Origin: JAFHCF01 sp048497495
GTDB taxonomy: Bacteria > Pseudomonadota > Alphaproteobacteria > Rhizobiales > Ancalomicrobiaceae
DNA: 43,155 bases
Direction: 5' to 3'
Assembly (NCBI GenBank): GCA_048497495.1
Contig: JAFHCF010000247.1
Location: 1-43,155, forward strand
Shown here in pieces: positions 36,001-40,460 of this stretch. The stretch's first letter is position 1, and every line of letters begins with the position of its first letter. Below the pieces are notes generated by a model that ran no database searches, had not been told where the DNA came from, and saw only the letters and a list, made by a program, of their open reading frames with translations. The translations under genes were made by a program, and so were the position numbers.

Positions 36001-38309
36001 CCGGCGGAGAGGCCGGCGGGATCGAACAGCTTCTTGGCGCCGACCACCGGGCCGTCGGGCAGGATCGGCACGGTGACCACCCGCTCGACGGCGCGGCCGC
36101 CGCTCTCGGCGACGGCGATGTCGATCTTGGCCTGGATCGGCCGGGTGACGATCGCCTCGGGGATCGCCACGGTGAGGCGGGCGTGGCCCTTGTCGTCGGT
36201 GGAACCGAGTTCCTCGAGGTCCTTGGTGACGGATTCGAACTTCTCGTCGTCGAGGCCGACGGTGTAGCCGGCGAGGCCCGGCACCGTGGTGTCGTCGGCG
36301 AGTTCGACGGTGACGTCGCCGCGCAGTTCGAGATCGACGCCGGGGGCGCCGTAGAGGTGATCGGCCTGGACGTCGACCACCGCCGGCTCACCGGCGCGCA
36401 GGCGCTCGGACACCGGCTTCAGGGCGACGTCGATGCGCTCGGGCACGTAGTCGGCGACCAGGAAGGTGGTCTCGCCGATCGGCGGGCGCTTGGGATCGGC
36501 AAAGGCCTTGATCCGCCAGGTGCCGGCCTGGACGCCGGAGATCAACGGCAGTGACCAGGCGCGGCCGCCGTCGCCCTGATCGGCGACCGCCACACGGCGG
36601 TATTCGACGCCGTCGGGGCGCTGGGCGGTGATCGTCAACGGCATGTCGGGGATCGACTTGCCCTTGGAATCGCGCAGCAGGGTCGTCACCTGGACGGTCT
36701 CGCCGGTGCGGTAGACGCCGCGCTCGGTGAAGACGAAGGCATCGAGGCCCTTGGGGGCGATGCGACCCTTGACGCCGCGATCGGTCAGGTCGAAGGCGGC
36801 CTGGACGAGATCGAGGAAGCCGTAGTCGCCCTGGCCGTCGTCGGCGACGACGATGCCCGGCGCCATGCCGCCGGTGCCGCGGGCGAGGCCGGCGGAGAAA
36901 TGCACCCGGCCGGTCTGGTCGGTCTTCTCGGTCGCCAGGATCTCGTTGTTCTTGGCGACGAGGCGCAGCGCCAGCCCGGCCATCGGCTCGGCGCTGGTCA
37001 GTGAGCGGACCACCACGTCGACGCCGTCGTCGCCGGAGAACGCGGTCAGGCCGATGTCTGAGACGACGAACCACTGAGTGGCGAGGCTGTCCCAGCCGTC
37101 GAACTCCTCGCCCTCGTCGTCGCGCTCGGTCTTGCCGGGCAGCTTGGCGGTCATGACGTAGACCCCGGGCGCCAGCCGGCCGACGGCGTCGAGGACGGGG
37201 AAGGCGGTGACGGTGTCCTTGTTGAGCTCGCTCTTGATCGAAAGCTCGCCGGTCCACACCAGGACGCCGCTCTCGTTGGCGATCTTGCGCGCCTGGCTGC
37301 CGTCGAGGCTGCCGAGGAAGGCCTCGCCGCGCAGCGTGGTGCCGAGCGAGCGGTCGCCGATGCGGTGCACCTTGATCTTCACCGACGGGGTGTTGACCGA
37401 GACCACCGGCAGGCCTTCCTGGCCGTTGCGCGGCAGGACGTAGTTGCGGCCGGTGAAGCGCACCTGGGGTGAGCGATCGCGGACGTAGACGTCGTAGTCG
37501 GCGGCCCTGATCAGGTCCTCGCCGACGGTCGAGGGCAGGCCCTGGCGCAGCACGATGCCGTAGCGCTGGCCGTGCGCCAGCCCGTCGACGCAGATCTGGC
37601 GCGGCTCGACCGAGATCGCCGGATTGGCGAGGCCGGAGACGGCGACGTAGGGGCCGTAGTCGACCTTGCCGGAGGTGACGAGATCCTCGGAGAAGGTGAA
37701 GCAGGCGCGCGGGCTGGCGGCGTCGGAATCGATCTTGTTCTCGAGCACGCGGAAGCCCCAGGTCGGCCGCAGCTTGTCGTATTGGGCGCGCGCGTCGGCG
37801 GTCTCGGCGGTCTTCAGCGAGGCCCGCAGGACCCCGAGGGCGATGCGGAAATCCTCGGTGCGGGCGTAGGTGACGGCGAGGACGTTGAGCTCCTGCGCCT
37901 CGGCCGGCGCGCCCTTGGCGTCGAGATAGGCGCGATAGGCGGCGGCGTGGGCGTCGTTGCGCAACTGCCAGCGGGCGGAATAGTCGGCGACGTCGAACAG
38001 CGCCGCGCCGAGGGCGTAGCGGCGCCAGTTCTGCGGGTCCTTGGGCTCGAGCGGGGCGATACGGGCATAGAGCGACTGGACGGAGGCCCAATCGGCCTTC
38101 TGGAAGGCGGCATCGCCGGCGCGCTTCAAGGCGGGGAGATCGACGACCTTGCCGGCCTTGGCCCGGAGCCGGGTCTCGAGCCGGGTCGCGTCGCCCGCCA
38201 GATCGTCGCGGACGAAGAGCTTCTCGGCCTGGGCCGAAAGCGTCGAGGCGGAAAGCGCGGAGACGGCGAGCGCGGCGGCCAGAACCAGGTTGCGAACGAG
38301 GCTGCTCAT
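33048..38309 (-). CDS. Bacterial alpha-2-macroglobulin, thioester-containing (YfhM/YfaS family)
   Basis: A 1753-residue periplasmic protease-trapping protein. A signal peptide (1-28, ending SAQA) has no lipobox cysteine, so unlike the membrane-anchored E. coli lipoprotein it is probably soluble in the periplasm. A helical, TPR-like stretch (about 40-180) precedes the macroglobulin beta-domains (YVLPRNGQEGLPVVSVNTPS near 300, GVYRTGETVQVTTLLRD near 535). The thioester motif is intact: Cys1298-Thr-Glu-Gln1301 in YPYGCTEQVV, inside the helical thioester domain. The C-terminal receptor-like region ends ERFGRTAFGTIDIAPAK. The ATG at 38309 has GAGGAGAGG upstream. It is co-transcribed with pbpC. Cleavage of a bait region by an invading protease would expose the thioester, which then attaches covalently; here this is inferred from family knowledge. 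The exact bait site was not identified. Confidence 0.95.
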   Translation of the reverse strand: MSSLVRNLVLAAALAVSALSASTLSAQAEKLFVRDDLAGDATRLETRLRAKAGKVVDLPALKRAGDAAFQKADWASVQSLYARIAPLEPKDPQNWRRYALGAALFDVADYSARWQLRNDAHAAAYRAYLDAKGAPAEAQELNVLAVTYARTEDFRIALGVLRASLKTAETADARAQYDKLRPTWGFRVLENKIDSDAASPRACFTFSEDLVTSGKVDYGPYVAVSGLANPAISVEPRQICVDGLAHGQRYGIVLRQGLPSTVGEDLIRAADYDVYVRDRSPQVRFTGRNYVLPRNGQEGLPVVSVNTPSVKIKVHRIGDRSLGTTLRGEAFLGSLDGSQARKIANESGVLVWTGELSIKSELNKDTVTAFPVLDAVGRLAPGVYVMTAKLPGKTERDDEGEEFDGWDSLATQWFVVSDIGLTAFSGDDGVDVVVRSLTSAEPMAGLALRLVAKNNEILATEKTDQTGRVHFSAGLARGTGGMAPGIVVADDGQGDYGFLDLVQAAFDLTDRGVKGRIAPKGLDAFVFTERGVYRTGETVQVTTLLRDSKGKSIPDMPLTITAQRPDGVEYRRVAVADQGDGGRAWSLPLISGVQAGTWRIKAFADPKRPPIGETTFLVADYVPERIDVALKPVSERLRAGEPAVVDVQADHLYGAPGVDLELRGDVTVELADDTTVPGLAGYTVGLDDEKFESVTKDLEELGSTDDKGHARLTVAIPEAIVTRPIQAKIDIAVAESGGRAVERVVTVPILPDGPVVGAKKLFDPAGLSAGGKADFALLSALPDGTRRAVPGLKWELYSVQKRWQWFNTEGKWDYEAIKTSRKVADGRVDLGATDPARLSVPVDWGSYRLELKLGDDRRPVTTVNFAVGWAGSEKADAPDVLDVALDKQDYAPGEEIKVRLKSRFAGTATVAIVSDRVEAMKLATVDPAGTTVSFPADAAWGAGAHVVAIAHRPLDAKAHRQPGRAMGVAWFAVDPAARRVEVALATPEMIRPRGELRIPVKLTGLSAGEKAHVVVAAVDVGILALTRYEAPDPSKWFFGQKQLSAEVRDLYGFLIDGMQGTRGEIRAGGDGGADMSAAPPREAPFARYSGVVEVAPDGTAEVVFDVPAFNGTVRVMTVAWTRDKVGHASRDVVVRDAVVLQPTVPRFLAMGDRSRLHFALDNVEGPAGDYRVDLDIRGPLVVPAEALSATIPLKAKGRGEFVVPVAAAGLGRSSIAVRLTGQGIDASQNLVLDVQPPTTEVYRRSVKPLAPGASLAFGSELLGDYLPGTGSVSVSVAPWSALDVPALLRALDRYPYGCTEQVVSRALPLLYVDKLASEERLELDMKAADRIRGAIDRVLTRQDSNGSFGLWGATGGDHVWLDAYVADFLTRARERGFTVAPRAFDLTLDRLRNHVANTTEPAEKDAPDLAYAIYVLARNGRPVMGDLRYLGDRKIDLFTTPLARAQLAAGLALLGDRNRAEPLFRAAFDRLGATEAERTWRHDYGSPLRDGAALLALMAESGRPMSDWTRVGATIERLRDVRPWTSTQEQAWMVLAAAAVQKETEAQKLTVDLGGTSEEKTGAYYRNFRADQLDGRKVTITDTGTSPTRVVVTTSGHPIVQEPAASAGYTVERFFFKPDGSKADLGKLRQTDRLVVVLRVTEPVAQDARIVLSDRLPAGFEIADPKLLAGKDVPAFEWLKDTVEPVSTEYRDDRFVAAFDRASSQDAMFEVAYGVRVVTPGRYVLPPAVVEDMYRPERFGRTAFGTIDIAPAK

Positions 38310-38394
38310 GTCGCCCTCTCCTCGAAATTTCGTCGGAGACCATCGCTCCGTCGGGTGAAGCTGCGGGCAGGCGCCCACGGATATCGACCTGCTG

Positions 38395-38419
38395 GCGCCG
38401 TCGATGCGTCGACGGGCGC
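38395..38419. promoter_or_regulatory. GC-rich hairpin in the alpha-2-macroglobulin / PG-binding protein divergent gap
   Basis: GCGCCGTCGA, a TGCG loop, then TCGACGGGCGC: a ten-pair stem with one bulged G. It stands about 90 bp upstream of the minus-strand macroglobulin gene and about 145 bp before the plus-strand gene. It could be an operator (inner GTCGA-TGCG-TCGAC) or an RNA leader hairpin. No promoter could be fixed in this 253-bp gap. Confidence 0.35.
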
Positions 38420-38562
38420 GATGATAGCAGCAAGTCGGGCGCCCTGTCCTTCCCGACGGTAGACGAGATCTCCCTCTCGACGATGACGGCCGGCTCTGCG
38501 AAGCTCGGGGGGACACGTCCCGACGGCGTGAACGGCGAAATCGACGATGGGAGGGCTCTCGG

Positions 38563-39975
38563 ATGTCGAGGATCGAACGAGGGGCCGGCGCGGGGCTCGC
38601 GGCGACGATGGTGATCTTGGCCCTCTCGGTGGCCGGACCGGCGATGGCCCAAGTGCCGTCGCCGCGCCCGCCGAGCGCCGGCGGCGGCGCCCAGGCGAAC
38701 CCGACGATGGAGGCGGCGCGCGCCGCCTTCGAGGCTTTGCCGCTCGCCTCGCGGATCGAGATCCAGGACGGATTGGTGTGGACCGGCGACTATAGCGGAT
38801 CCCTCGACGGCACCTTCGGCCGCATGACCTTCGACAGCCTCACCGCCTTCCAGGCCCGGCACCGGTTCACGCCCGACGGCATTCTCCAAGCCGCGGCGCT
38901 GAAGGCGCTCGCCGAGGTGGCGCGGGCGAAGCGCGCCGAGGTCGGCTTCAAGGCGGTCGACGATCCGGCGACCGGGGTGCGCATCCATCTGCCGACCCGG
39001 CTGCTCGGACCGGCGGCGAAACACGGCGGCGGCAGTCGCTGGGTCGGGCGGGGCGGCGCCCTGCGAATCGAGACCTTCGCCTTTCCCGACGGCGATCTCG
39101 CGGCGATCTACGAGCGGATGAAGATGGACCTGCCCGGTCGCAAGGTGGTCTACGCGGTGCTGCGCCCCGATTGGTTCGTCGTCTCCGACGAGACCCCGGA
39201 GCGGCACGGCTACGCCCGTTTCGCCCGGAGCGCCGAGGGCGTGCGCGGCTTCGTCTTCTCCACCGCGACGACGCTCGGCCCGGCCTTCGACCGGGTGGTG
39301 ATCGCCACGGCGGGCCATTTCGAGCCCTTCCCCGGCGCGACACCGGCGGCGAGCCCGGCCACGGCCTCGAACACGCCGGCGACCGCCGCGCCGCCGCCGG
39401 TGCTCCCGGCCTCGGTGGCGCCGCCGGCGAGCGGCCTCGTCGTGGCGCCGGGCAAGGTCGTGACCGCCGCCTCGGCGGTGGCGCGTTGCGCCTCGGTGAC
39501 GGTCGGCGGCAAGGCCGCGACGATCGCCACGACGGATGCCCGAGGCATCGCGACACTGAGCTTCTCGGGCGGACCCGCCGGTGCCCTGCGGATGGCGAAA
39601 TCCTCCGCGGGAGCGGCGACGGTGATCGCGGTGGGCGATGCCGGCGGACGGGTCGGGGTCGTGGCGGTGGCCGGCGAGATCCGTGACGGACGGTTGCGGG
39701 CGGCGTTGCAGCGCGGCGGCCACGGCGCGCCGATCCTCGATGCCGCCGGCGCCCTCACCGGCCTCGTCGGCGAACCGCCGGACGAGAGCCGCGCCATCGC
39801 CGGACTGATCACGCCGGCGGCCTATGCCTCGACCGAGCCGGACGCGCTCGCCGCGGCGATCGCCGCCGCCGGCGGGACCGTCGATGCCGCCGGCCCGGCG
39901 GGTCCGGCCCTCACCACCGGCCGGGTGGTCGCCACATGGGCTGGCCGCGTGGTGGCGATCGACTGCCGCCGCTGA
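38563..39975 (+). CDS. Secreted peptidoglycan-binding protein with a degenerate trypsin-like domain
   Basis: A 470-residue exported protein. Residues 1-30 are a signal peptide (SVAGPAMAQ). A peptidoglycan-binding fold spans about 52-118 (GDYSGSLDGTFGRMTFDSLT, then AFQARHRFTPDGIL). A conserved middle part (130-258) and a Pro/Ala linker (258-290) follow. From about 290 the sequence keeps the frame of a trypsin-like protease (GLVVAPGKVVTAASAV, ARGIATLSF, GGHGAPILDAAGALTGLV), but the catalytic positions are lost. The His of TNAHVV is Ser304, the Asp of DLALL is Gly328, and the Ser of GNSGGP is His387. It is thus probably a pseudo-protease, perhaps a binder of peptides or of the cell wall. It is divergent from the alpha-2-macroglobulin and upstream of a pseudo-caspase. 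No partner is proven. Confidence 0.72.
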   Translation: MSRIERGAGAGLAATMVILALSVAGPAMAQVPSPRPPSAGGGAQANPTMEAARAAFEALPLASRIEIQDGLVWTGDYSGSLDGTFGRMTFDSLTAFQARHRFTPDGILQAAALKALAEVARAKRAEVGFKAVDDPATGVRIHLPTRLLGPAAKHGGGSRWVGRGGALRIETFAFPDGDLAAIYERMKMDLPGRKVVYAVLRPDWFVVSDETPERHGYARFARSAEGVRGFVFSTATTLGPAFDRVVIATAGHFEPFPGATPAASPATASNTPATAAPPPVLPASVAPPASGLVVAPGKVVTAASAVARCASVTVGGKAATIATTDARGIATLSFSGGPAGALRMAKSSAGAATVIAVGDAGGRVGVVAVAGEIRDGRLRAALQRGGHGAPILDAAGALTGLVGEPPDESRAIAGLITPAAYASTEPDALAAAIAAAGGTVDAAGPAGPALTTGRVVATWAGRVVAIDCRR

Positions 39976-40265
39976 GGCGCGTCGGGCGAGGTCGCGCCGG
40001 CCCGGGGCACGGCCGACGCCGCCGTCCTTCTCCCGTGATGGATCCCGCCGCGCGGGCGCCGACCGCCGCTCCTGCCGAAGGGCGGGCGGGCGGGTGGGCG
40101 CCGGCGCTCGGGCTTTCGCCGTCGACGGAGTCGAGTTCATCTCCCATTCAGGTCGTGCCGGCTATTCTTTCGTCGACGCTTCTCCAGGATTCGTCGCGGG
40201 TGCTCCGTTTCGAAGCAATCGATCGTATGTTTTCAATATAGAATCGATTTACTCCGTTTTTTGTT

Positions 40266-40279
40266 GTACAAGTTTGTAC
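40266..40279. promoter_or_regulatory. GTACAA-GT-TTGTAC inverted repeat in the AT-rich island
   Basis: Perfect 6-bp arms separated by GT, about 180 bp upstream of the pseudo-caspase start. The size and symmetry fit a dimeric regulator site. No neighbouring regulator gene is in the window. Confidence 0.4.
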
Positions 40280-40400
40280 TTACTTAAATATCGATTGCGT
40301 TCGATGCGATTTGATGTGGCATTTCCATTGTTGGATTAAAAAAATATTGCCAAAATGTTTCTATTTCATCTTCCTTTTAAAATTCAGTTGGTTTAATTTG

Positions 40401-40416
40401 GCCGCCGGAAGGCGGC
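40401..40416 (+). promoter_or_regulatory. GC hairpin with GGAA loop in the leader of the pseudo-caspase gene
   Basis: GCCGCC-GGAA-GGCGGC followed by TTTCG. It ends 44 bp before the ATG at 40461 and 33 bp before the ribosome site GGAGAG (40450-40455). The short T-tract gives it a terminator-like look, so it might end leftward-originating transcripts or attenuate this gene. Confidence 0.4.
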
Positions 40417-40460
40417 TTTCGTGTATCTGATGGGCCGATTCCTACCCGCGGAGAGACAAC

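Larger units (their letters stand above)
39976..40460. other. 485-bp intergenic region with a strongly AT-rich island
   Basis: No gene is seen. The three 60-base lines 40201-40380 hold 58 G or C out of 180, about 32%, against an about 70% background. The island includes runs of A and T, several TTTT/AAAA tracts and the inverted repeat at 40266-40279. It ends close to the pseudo-caspase leader hairpin. The first part (39976-40150) is ordinary high-GC sequence. The island presumably holds a promoter, perhaps under silencing by a MucR/Ros-type AT-binding protein as known in alphaproteobacteria. That is inference. Confidence 0.75.

Noticed and set aside
36388..40140. 1250-codon minus-strand frame overlapping the alpha-2-macroglobulin N-terminus and the PG-binding gene
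   Set aside because: Low-complexity Arg/Ala translation; it conflicts with two well-supported genes in other frames.
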